Assembly (NCBI GenBank): GCA_963843645.1
Contig: CAWJLE010000005.1
Coordinates: 124,001-188,000 of the forward strand
Origin: CAWJLE01 sp963843645
GTDB lineage: Bacteria > Chloroflexota > Anaerolineae > DAOTYC01
Reading direction: 5' to 3'
Length of the DNA: 64,000 nucleotides
Positions 53,153 through 62,863 of the stretch are shown here, piece after piece (the first letter of the stretch is position 1; each line of letters begins with the position of its first letter). The notes under the pieces are model-generated. The model saw nothing but the letters and a program-made list of their open reading frames with translations, did no database searches and was not told the origin of the DNA. The position numbers and the translations under genes were made by a program.

Positions 53153-54066
53153 ATGCCTGACATTCCAGACTATGCGCGACCCTTTGGCCGGCCTGGATCG
53201 CAGCGCTACGACTTCTTCGTCGGCATCGATTCCGATGGCTGCGCGTTCGACACGATGGAAATCAAGCACAAGGAATGCTTCACCCCGGCCATCATCAAAT
53301 ACTGGGACCTGCAGGCGGTCTCGAAGTACGCCCGCGAGGGCGGAGGAGTTCGTCAACCTCTACTCCAAGTGGCGTGGCATCAACCGTTTGCCGGCGCTGG
53401 TGATGGTCTTCGACCTGCTCGCGCGAGCGGCCCGAGGTCATCCGCCGCCACGTCGACTCCGCCCGAGGCGCCGAGGCTGCGTGAGTTCATCGCATCCGGC
53501 AAGGCGCTCAGCAACGCAGTCGCTGAAGGAGCTGATGCGCAAGACCCACGATCCCGAGTACGTTCGCGCCCTGGCGTGGAGTCGAAGGCGTCAACGCCGC
53601 CGTGGCCGACATGGTGCACGGCGTGCCGCCTTTCCCGTTCGTACGCGAAAGCCTGGAGACGCTGCAGTCGAAAGCCGACATGATCGTGCGTCTCCGCGAC
53701 GCCGGGGGAGGCGCTGGCGCGTGAGTGGGACGAGCACGACATCGCCCGCTACATGCAGCTGATCTGCGGCCAGGAGATGGGCAAGAAGTCGGAGCACCTG
53801 CGCTATCGGGGCCAGGCGGCAAGTATCGGCCCGGACCACGTCCTCATGATCGGCGATGCGCCGGGCGACATGAAGGCGGCGCGCGACAACGATGCTCTCT
53901 TCTATCCCGATCAACCCCGGCTTCGAGGACCAATCCTGGGAGCGGTTCTATCGCGAAGGGCATCGGTCGATTCCTGGCTGGAACCTACACTGGCGACTAC
54001 GAAGCGGCTCTCGTTCGGGAGTTTGAAGCGTTGCTGCCGGACACACCACCCTGGAAGCGTAGCTGA
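53153..54066 (+). CDS. HAD superfamily hydrolase (eight single-base insertions)
   Basis: Following the coding sense through three frames gives one protein of about 301 residues. Motif I is FFVGIDSDGCAFDTMEIKH; then come AEEFVNLYSKWRGINR, APRLREFIASGKALSNA, SLKELMRKTHDPEYVRALAWS, GVNAAVADMVHGVPPFPF, VSATPGEALAREWDEHDI, and motif IV HVLMIGDAPGDMKAARDNDALFYP. Insertions lie near 53,339, 53,418, 53,463, 53,517, 53,579, 53,682, 53,904 and 53,957. HAD enzymes of this type are phosphatases. It lies between an SDR and gnd, suggesting a sugar-phosphate substrate. Confidence 0.78.
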
Positions 54067-54069
54067 GGG

Positions 54070-54136
54070 CAGACTGCCGAAGCCACCGGCGTCGTTGCGG
54101 CCCGCGGTGGCTCCAAGCACAGTGTGTCGGCAGTCT
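54070..54136 (+). terminator. Hairpin between HAD gene and gnd
   Basis: AGACTGCCGA (54070-54079) pairs with TCGGCAGTCT (54127-54136), and AGCCACCG pairs with CGGTGGCT inside. There is no long U-run, so it could be a processing or attenuating hairpin. Confidence 0.55.
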
Positions 54137-54180
54137 TGAATTCGTCGGAAGTCTTTGAGACAAGAAGGAGGTATTGCAAA

Positions 54181-55624
54181 ATGAAATACGACATGGGGCT
54201 CATCGGCCTGGCGGTCATGGGTCAGAACCTGGTTTTGAATATCGAGCGGAACGGTACGTCGGTGGCGGTCTTCAATCGCACCGGAGCGAAGACCGATCAG
54301 TTTATGCAAGGAGCGCGCCGGGGGCAAGAAGATCGGTGCGGCCCACACGGTGGCCGAGTTCGTCGGCATGCTCAACACGCCGCGCAAGATCATGATCATG
54401 GTCAAGGCCGGCCAGCCGGTGGACGACGTGATCGATGAGTTGCTGCCGTTGCTGGACAAGGGCGACCTGCTGATCGACGGCGGGAATTCATTCTTCAGGG
54501 ACACCGAGCGCCGCAACAAATCGGTGACCGACAAAGGATTCCGCTACATCGGCACCGGCGTGTCCGGCGGCGAAGAGGGCGCTCTGTGGGGTCCGTCTAT
54601 CATGCCGGGCGGCTCGCCTGAGGCGTACGAGATGGTTCGCCCGATGCTCGAAGGCGATCGCCGCCAAGGTGAAGGGCGAGCCCTGCGTGACCTACATCGG
54701 TCCCGGCGGCGCCGGCCATTACGTGAAGATGGTGCACAATGGCATCGAGTACGGTGACATGCAGCTGATCGCCGAGGCGTACGACATCTTGCACCGCGGC
54801 CTGGGCCTGTCCGCGGACGAGTTGCACGACGTCTTCTGCTGAGTGGAACAAGGGCGTCCTCCAGTCCTATCTGATCGAGATCACGGCGAATATCTTCACG
54901 CGAAGCGATCCGGACACCGGCCAGCCGCTGGTGGACGTGATCCTGGACGAGGCGCAGCAGAAAGGCACCGGCAAGTGGACGTCACAGAGCGCGCTCGATT
55001 TGGGCGCGCCAATCCCGACGATTACCGCGGCGGTCGATTCGCGCATCATCTCGTCCTTCAAGGCGGACCGCGTGGCTGCCTCCAAGGTCCTGTCCGGACC
55101 GGACCCGCGGATCGATGTGACTCCGGAGGAGCGCAACGCCCTGATCGAGGACGTTGCGCCAGGCGCTCTTTGCGGCCAAGATCTGCTCCTACGCGCAGGG
55201 CATGGCTCTGCTGCGAACGGCCTCTCAGGATTACGGCTACGACCTGCCTTACGGCGAGATCGCCAAGATCTGGCGAGGCGGCTGCATCATCCGGGCGCAG
55301 TTCCTGGACGATATCCGCGAGGCCTTCCAGCGCAATCCGCAGCTGCCGAATCTGCTCGTCGATCCCTATTTCAAGAAGGCGGTCGAGGGCGCGCAGGCCT
55401 CGCTGCGGAAGGTCGTTGCAGCCGCCGCCGGCGCCGGCATTCCATGCCTGGCGACAGGCGCGTCTTTGGCCTACTTCGACGCCTATCGCAGCGCGCGGCT
55501 GCCGGCCAACCTGACCCAGGCCCAGCGCGATTATTTCGGCGCCCATACCTATCGACGGGTGGACAAAGAGGGCGTCTTCCACACCGAGTGGGCGACGGAA
55601 GAGCGCAGTCCTCAAAACTCTTAG
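54181..55624 (+). CDS. gnd: 6-phosphogluconate dehydrogenase, decarboxylating (four insertions)
   Basis: Oxidises 6-phosphogluconate to ribulose 5-phosphate with NADP(+). About 479 residues after removing insertions near 54,317, 54,654, 54,836 and 55,157. It begins MKYDMGLIGLAVMGQNLVLNI with GTSVAVFNRT. It then has DGGNSFFRDTERRN, GVSGGEEGALWGPSIMPGG, VKMVHNGIEYGDMQLI (catalytic Lys) and GTGKWTSQSALDLGAPIPTI, and ends with RDYFGAHTYRRVDKEGVFHTEW. AAGGAGG precedes the ATG. The long 480-residue type is the classical pentose phosphate enzyme. Confidence 0.92.
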
Positions 55625-55633
55625 GCCTTCAGA

Positions 55634-55670
55634 CTTCCGAAGTTTTCAAGACTTCGGAAGTTTTTGAATT
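55634..55670 (+). terminator. Terminator after gnd (ACTTCCGAAGT family)
   Basis: ACTTCCGAAGT pairs with ACTTCGGAAGT around TTTCAAG, followed by TTTTTGAATTT. It lies 10 bases after the gnd stop and is a member of the scattered palindrome family described in the findings. Confidence 0.8.
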
Positions 55671-55688
55671 TCGGAAGCTCCCCAGTGC

Positions 55689-55730
55689 GGCCCCAGCAAT
55701 CCGGTTCGTTCGAACCGGATTGCTGGGGCC
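55689..55730. repeat. Perfect 20-bp palindrome
   Basis: GGCCCCAGCAATCCGGTTCG (55689-55708) and its complement (55711-55730) flank only TT. It follows the gnd terminator in the 55,625-55,863 gap and is followed by AATTTCTTGTTATTTTG, so it may be a second terminator. Confidence 0.9.
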
Positions 55731-55863
55731 GGAATTTCTTGTTATTTTGACCTTTGTGGGCTAAAATTGGTCGTAACAGGGCTCGTGAGAACCTCTCCCG
55801 GCCTCCCCTCTTTCGAAGGGGGATCGGGAGAGAGGTTTGGTTGAAGGAAGGAAAGCACGCCGT

Positions 55864-57028
55864 ATGGACATCAGCCAGCTGGCGCAGGCCGTCAAGTGGT
55901 TGGAGGAAGAGCAGACGCGTGACAAAGCCGACATCGAGCGGCTGGCGCAGCAGCTTGCCTCCACGCAGAATGACCTTATCGACCAGGCCAACAAGACCAA
56001 AGACCTGGAGGGCAGGCTGGCCGCCGCGAACGCCCAACTCAGTCGGACGACCCAGATCGAGACGGCGATGGAGAAGGCCCGCAAAGAGATCTCGCTGTTG
56101 GTCCAGCAGACGGACAGCCGGGTGCAGGCGGCCGAGCAGGGGCTCCTGGCCGCGCGTCACACCGAGCGCGAGTCAACCGCCAAGGCTATAGCGGACGTGC
56201 GCGTCGAGGTGGAACGGTACGCGCATTACGAAAAGGCGATCGAGAGTCAGCGTGTCGAGATTGCGCGCCTCAATGATGCGCTGTCGAAGCTGGCCCACCA
56301 GCTTACCGAGGATACCAAGGGTGTCAAGGAGAGGCTGCAGGGCCTGTCCTACCTGGAAGATTTGATCCGTCGCAACGAGCGCAACATTCAGCAGTTGCAG
56401 ACGCTGGACGCCGAGTTGCGGCGGCAGCAGAGCCTGGCCACAGAAGCGCTCCAGAAGTCGGACTTCGAGCGGACGCGGCAAATGGCGGCCTGGCAGAAGG
56501 AATTCGATGCACAGCGTGTAATGCTGGAAGCGCTGGCGCCGCGCATCGCCACACTTCAGGAGCAGCAGGACTCCGGCCGGCACCTGGTCTCCGACATGAA
56601 GAAGTTCGAGGAGCGTCTGCAATTGCAGCAGGATCAGGTAGCGTGAAACCCAGCGCTTGGCCGAGGAACGGCAGAAGCGTGAGCTCGGCGATTGGCAGGC
56701 CGAGAACGAAAAGCGTTGGAAGCGACTGGAAGTCATCACCGAGCAACAATGGGGAAAGCAGGCGACGGAGCACGAGCAGGCTGTGGCCCGCCTGAAGGTC
56801 TTGGAGGAACACCTGCCGCGCATTCTCAATCACCTGGATTGGCTGTGGCGGGCACAACGCGCTTTCGCCTATCATCAGGTGAGCGAGGTTCAAAAGTGGG
56901 TGACCGACTTCGAGGATCTGGTGGAGGGGCGAGACCAGGCCGAGTCGGACGGTTCGCAATCGGCTGCATCCAGAGGTCCCCGCTCAGACGTTGCGTCTGG
57001 TCCAGCTATGACCGCGAAGAGAGGTTAG
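55864..57028 (+). CDS. Long coiled-coil protein, unknown function (frameshift)
   Basis: About 387 residues, nearly all heptad-type Glu/Lys/Gln/Leu sequence (MDISQLAQAVKWLEEEQTRD, ANKTKDLEGRLAAANAQLSR, LQLQQDQV). The frame stops at TGA 56644-56646. Removing one G near 56,642 continues it as DQVRETQRLAEERQKRELGDWQ to the TAG at 57026-57028. No enzymatic motif and no membrane segment. It lies 3 bases before selB, so it is in the same transcript. ATG 55864 is the best start, with GAAGGAAAG some 12 bases upstream. Role unknown; a cytoskeletal or scaffold function is only a guess. Confidence 0.7.
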
Positions 57029-57031
57029 CTG

Positions 57032-58946
57032 TTGCACGTCGTCGGCACCGCAGGTCACGTAGATCACGGCAAGTCAACGCTGGTTCGGGCAATGACGGGA
57101 ATCGATCCCGACCGGCTGAAGGAAGAAAAAGAACGGGAGATGACCATCGACCTGGGCTTCGCCTGGCTGACGCTGCCTAATGGCGAACAGGTCGGCCTCG
57201 TGGACGTTCCCGGGCACAAGGACTTCATCAAGAACATGCTGGCCGGTGTCGGTGGAATCGACGCGACTCTGTTCATCGTCGCCGCCGATGAAGGCGTAAT
57301 GCCCCAGACACGCGAGCACCTGGCCATTCTGGACCTCCTCGGCGTAGAAGCAGGCGTGGTCGCCATCACCAAGAAGGACCTGGTGGAAGACGAGGAATGG
57401 CTCGAGCTGGTGATGGCCGAGGTATCGACCGAGCTTGAGGGGACCTGCCTGGGATCGGCGCCGATGGTGCCGGTGTCGGCGCGGACCGGTGAAGGGATTG
57501 CGGACCTGGTCGGCGAGCTGCAGCGGGTCCTGGGCGCCGCCCGCCGTTATCGCGATGACGGTCGACCTCGGCTTCCGATCGACCGCGTTTTCAGCGTGGC
57601 CGGTTTCGGCACGGTCGTCACCGGCACGTTGATCGACGGACAGCTCAAAGTGGGCCAGGAAGTGGAGATCCTGCCTCGAGGCCAGAAGGCGCGTATCCGC
57701 GGCTTACAGACCCACAAGGAGAAGCTGGACGTGGCATTCCCCAGCAGTCGCGTCGCGGTCAACCTGGTCGGGCGTCGCGGTGACGGACCTCGAACGCGGC
57801 GACGTCCTGACCCTTCCCGGCTGGCTGGCTCCGACGCAGATGATTGACGTGCGTCTGCGGTACCTGGCCGACGCACCCTTGCCTCTCAAACACAACGCCG
57901 AGGTCGATTTTCACAGCGGTGCCGCGCAGATTCCGACCTACGTCCGCCTGCTGGAGACGGACGCGCTGGAGCCGGGACAAACCGGGTGGGCGCAGCTCCG
58001 ATTGGAGAGACCCGCCGTATTGCGCAAAGGCGACCGCTTCATTCTGCGCCAACCGTCGCCGAGCCTCACTGTGGGCGGCGGCGTGGTGGTCAATGCCTAC
58101 CCACGGCGACGATATCGGCGATTCCGCAACGAGATTGTGGAGCAACTCGAGACCCAGGCCCACGGCTCGCCGGACGAGATCTTGTTGCAGGCCCTCGAAG
58201 TGCAGCAGCCGTGCGAGACCAAAGAGCTGCTCAAGCGCTCAGCCTTGCCGAACGACGTGGCGATCGAAGCGCTGAACCAGCTCCTCGAGCGGGGAGAGGT
58301 TGTCCTGCTTGGAATTCTTCCCGAAGGCGCCGCCGCGGTGTCCAAATCTCAGCTGAACGGCGCGCTGGTAATGTCGCGTCCTGGCTGGCGCAGTCTGCTG
58401 GAACAGGCGGCCGCGTATCTGGCCGCGTATCACGGCCAGTACCCGCTGCGTCGGGGCATGCCGAAGGAAGAGCTGAAGAGCCGGATGCGACTGCCGACCC
58501 GCGTTTTCAACGAGGTCATGCTGTCGGCAGTTCGAGAGCAGGCGCTGAAAGAGCACGAAGCCTGGGTGAGTCTACCGGAGCACGAGGTGACGTTCGGCCC
58601 GGAGACGCAACGGCTGGTCGACCAGCTGCTCGGCGTGTTCCAAAAGCAGCCTTACGCCACGCCGTCCGTGGCCGATAGTGAGAAGATGGTCGGAGCAGAC
58701 GTGCTGGGCGCTCTCATTGAACAGGGCACTCTGGTGAAGGTTAACGCCGACGTCCTGTTCCTGCGAGAGACCTACGACGAGATGGTTGCTCGGGTGAGCG
58801 GCTACATTCGCGACAATGGGAGCATCACTGTGGCGCAAGTGCGCGACATGTTTGAGGCCAGCCGCAAGTACGCCCTGGGTTTGATGGAATACCTGGACGA
58901 AAAGAAGATCACTCGTCGTCAGGGGGATGTGCGCATCTTGCGTTGA
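57032..58946 (+). CDS. selB: Selenocysteine-specific elongation factor SelB (frameshift)
   Basis: SelB brings Sec-tRNA to UGA codons marked by a SECIS element. About 637 residues after removing one G near 57,776 (GTCGGGCGTC), which gives VNLVGVAVTDLERGDVL. G-domain motifs are GHVDHGKSTL, DVPGHKDF and TKKD. Domain 2 has FSVAGFGTVVTGTL. The C-terminal half holds several winged-helix domains, as expected for SECIS binding. A TTG start at 57032 follows GAGAGG. selA, selC and selD are not visible here. Confidence 0.93.
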
Positions 58947-59013
58947 GCACCCCCCTGAGGGACTTCCGGATTCACTGAGCCGGAAGTTACGGTGATCTCT
59001 TTCAGAGGATAAT

Positions 59014-59676
59014 ATGCCTACCGAAAGTATGGACGAGTACATTGAGGCGATCTACCGCCTGGGCGGCGACGCCGGGCCGGTGGCGATGGGCGACGTGGCG
59101 CAGCGTCTAGCCGTGTCTGTCGTGTCCGCCAATGAGATGGTGAAGAGGCTGGCTGCGCGAGGGCTGGTTGAATACGAACCCTATCGCGGCATCATCCTGA
59201 CCGGACCTGGGACAGAGCTGGCCTTGCGCGTTCTGCGCTGCCATCGTCTATGGGAACGTTTTCTCACGGATACCCTTGGCCTGCCGTGGGACCAGGTGCA
59301 CGACGAGGCCTGCCGCCTCGAGCACGTCACCTCGCCCCTGGTCGAGGAGCGTCTGTCGGCCTTTCTCGGTGAGCCCACTCACTGCCCTCATGGGAACCCG
59401 GTTCCAGCCGCCGGCTCGACTCACGAGCCCAGGAACCTAACGAGTCTCTCACTCGCCGCGCTGCAGGCGGGCCAGTGCGCGGTCGTCACCAGCGTTTCGG
59501 ATGAAGATCCCGAGCTTCTCCGCTACGTGGGCCAGCTGGGACTGTGCCCGGATGCCGTGATCGAGGTCGAGAGCGTCGCCCCCTTCGGCGGCCCCATGAC
59601 TCTGCGCGTCGAGGGGAACGAGCGCATCGTCGGCGGGCAAGTCGCGAACGTAGTGTGCGTTCAGATCGTCGAGTAA
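59014..59676 (+). CDS. DtxR/MntR-family metal-dependent regulator
   Basis: A 220-residue regulator with an N-terminal winged helix (MDEYIEAIYRLGG, GDVAQRLAVSVVSANEMVKRLAARGLVEYEPYRGIILTGPG). The dimer/metal domain has CHRLWERFLTDTLGLPWDQVHDEACRLEHVTSPLVEERL, whose His/Cys/Glu residues are the usual ligands. It ends in a FeoA-like SH3 domain. GAGGATAAT precedes ATG 59014. It probably senses Fe(II) or Mn(II). No metal transporter is adjacent. Confidence 0.92.
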   Translation: MPTESMDEYIEAIYRLGGDAGPVAMGDVAQRLAVSVVSANEMVKRLAARGLVEYEPYRGIILTGPGTELALRVLRCHRLWERFLTDTLGLPWDQVHDEACRLEHVTSPLVEERLSAFLGEPTHCPHGNPVPAAGSTHEPRNLTSLSLAALQAGQCAVVTSVSDEDPELLRYVGQLGLCPDAVIEVESVAPFGGPMTLRVEGNERIVGGQVANVVCVQIVE

Positions 59677-59849
59677 CGGGCTATCTCGTCGCGCTGAGGT
59701 TTGCGGCAGCCGCCGGGAATCAGACTTCTACTTCCCTGTCCCTCGAACAACAGCTCTTCCTGGTGTCCGCTCGGTCGTGCGTCGTGCCTGAGGGTCTCGG
59801 CCGGGCCGGATGAGACGCTTCGGGCAAAGCCCTCAGCGCGACTGCTGTG

Positions 59850-60395
59850 TCATAAGTCGCGGGGCTGGAAGCAGATCGCAGAGTAGATTTCGTTGAGGAA
59901 GCGGCTGGGAACCGAGGTGAGGAGCCTGGTATGGGTGAAGCCGCTTCGGCGCGCCAGTCCTTCCCAGGTTGGGTACGAGAGAGGGTAGGGCACCCACGTG
60001 TTCCCGCGGTCCGCGTTGTATTCGACCAGGATGAACCGCGCGCCCGGCCGCAGGAGGCCACGGATGTGTTGCAGGACGGGGCCCTTCTCCTGCACGAAGT
60101 GAAGCGAGTTGGCCATCACGATCCCGTCGAGCGGTGGCAGGGACAGCGGACCGGTGAAGTCGGCCACGACGTAATATACCGTAACGTCAGGAAAGCGGGC
60201 CCGCATGGCCCGCTTTTGTTCGCGTAATGATCGTTCGTCCAGGTCGATCGAATAGATGCGGCCGGACGGTTTGATGAGATCGGCGAGCGCCAACGTAAAC
60301 GCGCCGGTCCCGGAGCCGAAATCGGCCCACACGCCGCCTGGTCCGGGGACTCCGTCCCGCAGCAATCGCACGTGATCGGTGTGATCCAAGGCCAC
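59850..60395 (-). CDS. SAM-dependent methyltransferase (class I)
   Basis: A 181-residue class I methyltransferase: VWADFGSGTGAFTLALADLI (motif I), GRIYSIDLDERSLREQKRAM, FPDVTVYYVVADFTGPLSLPPLDGIVMANSLHFV and VLQHIRGLLRPGARFILVEYN. The likely start is GTG 60395. The substrate is unknown. It follows the secreted-protein gene by 9 bases on the same strand. The 59,677-59,849 region downstream holds nothing I can support. Confidence 0.88.
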   Translation of the reverse strand: MALDHTDHVRLLRDGVPGPGGVWADFGSGTGAFTLALADLIKPSGRIYSIDLDERSLREQKRAMRARFPDVTVYYVVADFTGPLSLPPLDGIVMANSLHFVQEKGPVLQHIRGLLRPGARFILVEYNADRGNTWVPYPLSYPTWEGLARRSGFTHTRLLTSVPSRFLNEIYSAICFQPRDL

Positions 60396-60404
60396 GTCTC
60401 TCGA

Positions 60405-61265
60405 TCAGATCGGTGAGAACCCGTTCAGGGTGAAGTCGTCGAAGTAGGCGTTGGTGTTGTCATCGTACAGGCTGTAGCCTTCCAGGAACACGGTGATCTG
60501 GGAGCCGAGGGCTTGCCCATTCGCGTCTAGCTCCGTCCATTGGCCCAGGTCAGTCATCGCTGTCAGCCAGAGGACGCTCGGCGCGCTTGGGTTGATGCCG
60601 CCGCTTGGATCGACGCCCACCTGGATTGCCCCCCCACCCAGGACGTACAGGTGCCCGAAGACCCTAATCGAGAAGAGAGAGTATGGCGCCGTGTTGAACT
60701 GATGAAAGATCCCCCCACGCCAGGTGGCTTCACCGGAAATCTTCTGCGCCCAATTGCCGCTATGGCGCGTCGTGAATTCGCCGTCGGCCGTCGGCTCGCC
60801 CCAGATGGTGTACCCGGTCCAACCCAGGCAGTAGTCGTGGTTCACGTTCCCCGCGAACTTGTCCTCGAAATCCTCCGTGAACGTGAAAGGCACTCCGCTG
60901 GGAACTGAGGTTTGCGGGGGCACGGGCTGATTAGGACCGAGCACCCCCGGGCGCTGCATCTTCTGCGGGAACGACCCCTGAGTATACACGTGGGGGTCGA
61001 TCACGGGCGTGGGCGGCGGCAGGACTTGCTTTGGACTGGGCGCGCGGACGATTCGCACGTTGACCGGAGTGGTCGTCAGGCTGCGGGCATAGCGGTATCC
61101 GTGGACCTCGTTCCGCAACTGCAGTAGGAAGCGCGGGTTGCCGGAGAGCCGGCTCACGTCAACCAAGCGGTGGTCCGTGTACGCGAGTACCTGGTCGGGA
61201 TAAACGAACCAGGCCACGCTCAGGCCGATCATGACGACGAGCAAAGCGACTGTCAAGTATTTCAT
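60405..61265 (-). CDS. Secreted protein of unknown function, jelly-roll-like C-terminus
   Basis: A 286-residue protein from ATG 61265 with an N-terminal hydrophobic segment (YLTVALLVVMIGLSVAWFVY). A Pro-rich stretch follows, then a C-terminal domain with YTIWGEPTADGEFTTRHSGNWAQKISGEATWRGGIFHQF and SLYDDNTNAYFDDFTL. The last pattern looks like carbohydrate-binding beta-sandwich domains (FxDDFxL). GGAGTGATGCT precedes the start. Likely anchored outside the membrane. Confidence 0.7.
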   Translation of the reverse strand: MKYLTVALLVVMIGLSVAWFVYPDQVLAYTDHRLVDVSRLSGNPRFLLQLRNEVHGYRYARSLTTTPVNVRIVRAPSPKQVLPPPTPVIDPHVYTQGSFPQKMQRPGVLGPNQPVPPQTSVPSGVPFTFTEDFEDKFAGNVNHDYCLGWTGYTIWGEPTADGEFTTRHSGNWAQKISGEATWRGGIFHQFNTAPYSLFSIRVFGHLYVLGGGAIQVGVDPSGGINPSAPSVLWLTAMTDLGQWTELDANGQALGSQITVFLEGYSLYDDNTNAYFDDFTLNGFSPI

Positions 61266-61316
61266 AGCATCACTCCGGGCTCGTACTGACGCGCGACACC
61301 GATGGCTAACATAATC

Positions 61317-61345
61317 ATTATACTCGAAATCGATCCAGATGGAAA
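61317..61345 (-). promoter_or_regulatory. Possible sigma-70 promoter of the secreted protein-methyltransferase pair
   Basis: On the minus strand TTTCCA (61340-61345), 17 bases, TATAAT (61317-61322), about 50 bases upstream of ATG 61265. Confidence 0.55.
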
Positions 61346-61376
61346 TGGTACCCAAAGGCTACAATGCCATCACCGA

Positions 61377-62732
61377 TTAACCGTTGGCGATGCGGCGTTC
61401 GACCCAGCGCAATGCTTCTTCGGTCGAGCTGATTCGGCCCTCCGCCTGAGCTTCCCTCACGTCGTCCAGCAGGTCGCGCAGCCGCGGGCCGGGTTGCAGA
61501 TCGAAGTGCGCGAGGAGTGCGTCGCCATCGATCAGGCGTGGGGGGGCGACGATTGTCTCGTATTCGTCGAAATAGGCTTGCCAAGCGAGGTGTGCCCTGT
61601 GCGATTCCGCGGAGGCGAGGTGTGCGTCTGCTCCGGTGAGGCTCTCGGCGAGGCGCCAAAGAACGGCGTCCGGTCCCGCGTCGCCGGCCTGGCGATAGAA
61701 GCGGTGCAGAGTACCGCGCGCCACGCCGCTGAGGACCGCTCCGGCAGCCCACGCCTTGCACAGGAGCCGTGCGCGGCGCGCTTCGGCGTTGGAGAATCTG
61801 AGGCCCGACAGACAGGCTCCGATTCGAGCCCCATCCTCCTGGAGCAGCGGATGCAACAGCGCGACAAATCTCAAGAGCAGCCTGCGCGACCGCCGGTCGG
61901 AGACGTACGCTCCCAGGTGTGCCTGGAGTTGGGCCTGATAGGGTGCGATCGCGCCGTCGTAGGGAGGGCCGACGTCCCGCGGATGGTCGAGCAGCCTGCT
62001 CAGCGCCGACTCGATGGCGATTGCTTTGTTGAAAAGGCTGTCGCGCGTGTTGGGGTCGTCAACCGGGGCGCCGAAGCGGCTTACGAGCGCCCACAGAATG
62101 CCGGCCTCGTGCATGTAACACAGAGGCGCATCGAGGGTCGGCAGGGCCAGGATGCGGCTCCACTCGTCACGAATACGCTCGGCGGACACCTGGCCCAGCA
62201 CAGGCAGGGCTTGGCGGACGAGCCGGTCCGTATCCGGGTCGATGTTGAAACCGAGCTCCCCGGTCAGGCGTACCGCCCTCAGAATGCGGATAGGGTCATC
62301 GGAGATAGACGTTGGTGAAACCGCGCGCAGTCGTTTCGCCCGCAGATCGGCCTGCCCTCCCTGCGGATCGATGACGCTCGCCGCGCTGCGATCGGACAAG
62401 CTGAGGGCCATGGCGTTGATCGTGAAGTCGCGCTCGGACAGATCGGCCTCGAGGTCTCCGCCCTTCAGACGGGCGAAATCGACCTCTTTGATGCCGTCAT
62501 CGGACGGCAGCAGGACGCGCGCCGTCTGCCGGGCCTCATCCAACACGTAGAAGGCCCCACCCAGTGCGTCCGCAGCCTGGCGGCTCAACGACAGCGTGTC
62601 GCCGTCGACCGCGACGTCGACGTCGTAGATGGGACGGCCGAGCAGGAGATCGCGCACGTAGCCGCCGACCAGGTACGCGGTGACCCCCCTCGCCCCCAGC
62701 CATTCGACGAGGCAGTCCAAAAGGGCATCCAT
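61377..62732 (-). CDS. CCA-adding tRNA nucleotidyltransferase / poly(A) polymerase family
   Basis: About 451 residues from ATG 62732 (MDALLDCLVEWLGARG). The catalytic head has AYLVGGYVRDLLLGRPIYDVDVAVDGD (two metal-binding Asp) and VDFARLKGGDLEADLSERDFTINAMALSL. A neck follows with DDPIRILRAVRLTGELGFNID and an RNA-binding tail. It adds or repairs tRNA 3' CCA; whether it acts as a full CCA or an A-adding enzyme cannot be told. It is downstream of the oxidoreductase gamma gene on the same strand. Confidence 0.9.
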   Translation of the reverse strand: MDALLDCLVEWLGARGVTAYLVGGYVRDLLLGRPIYDVDVAVDGDTLSLSRQAADALGGAFYVLDEARQTARVLLPSDDGIKEVDFARLKGGDLEADLSERDFTINAMALSLSDRSAASVIDPQGGQADLRAKRLRAVSPTSISDDPIRILRAVRLTGELGFNIDPDTDRLVRQALPVLGQVSAERIRDEWSRILALPTLDAPLCYMHEAGILWALVSRFGAPVDDPNTRDSLFNKAIAIESALSRLLDHPRDVGPPYDGAIAPYQAQLQAHLGAYVSDRRSRRLLLRFVALLHPLLQEDGARIGACLSGLRFSNAEARRARLLCKAWAAGAVLSGVARGTLHRFYRQAGDAGPDAVLWRLAESLTGADAHLASAESHRAHLAWQAYFDEYETIVAPPRLIDGDALLAHFDLQPGPRLRDLLDDVREAQAEGRISSTEEALRWVERRIANG

Positions 62733-62863
62733 AGGCGAGGTCAACTCCGATCGATCCCGGCTACCAATCAACTCCCGACGCCGCAACGACGCCGTCGCGT
62801 CGAGTCTTGGAGACTTCGGAGGTTTCGGCTACACACAGCACGGGACTGCATCACGTGCGGCTT

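Noticed and set aside
54834..54842. TGA in gnd (TTC TGC TGA) as selenocysteine or programmed frameshift
   Set aside because: Removal of one T restores the conserved VFAEWNKG block, and the same kind of insertion occurs in all neighbours; no SECIS-like or slippery site was seen.
56640..56650. In-frame TGA in the coiled-coil gene next to selB as a selenocysteine codon
   Set aside because: The coiled-coil pattern continues in a different frame after the TGA, so a frameshift explains it and a selenocysteine does not.
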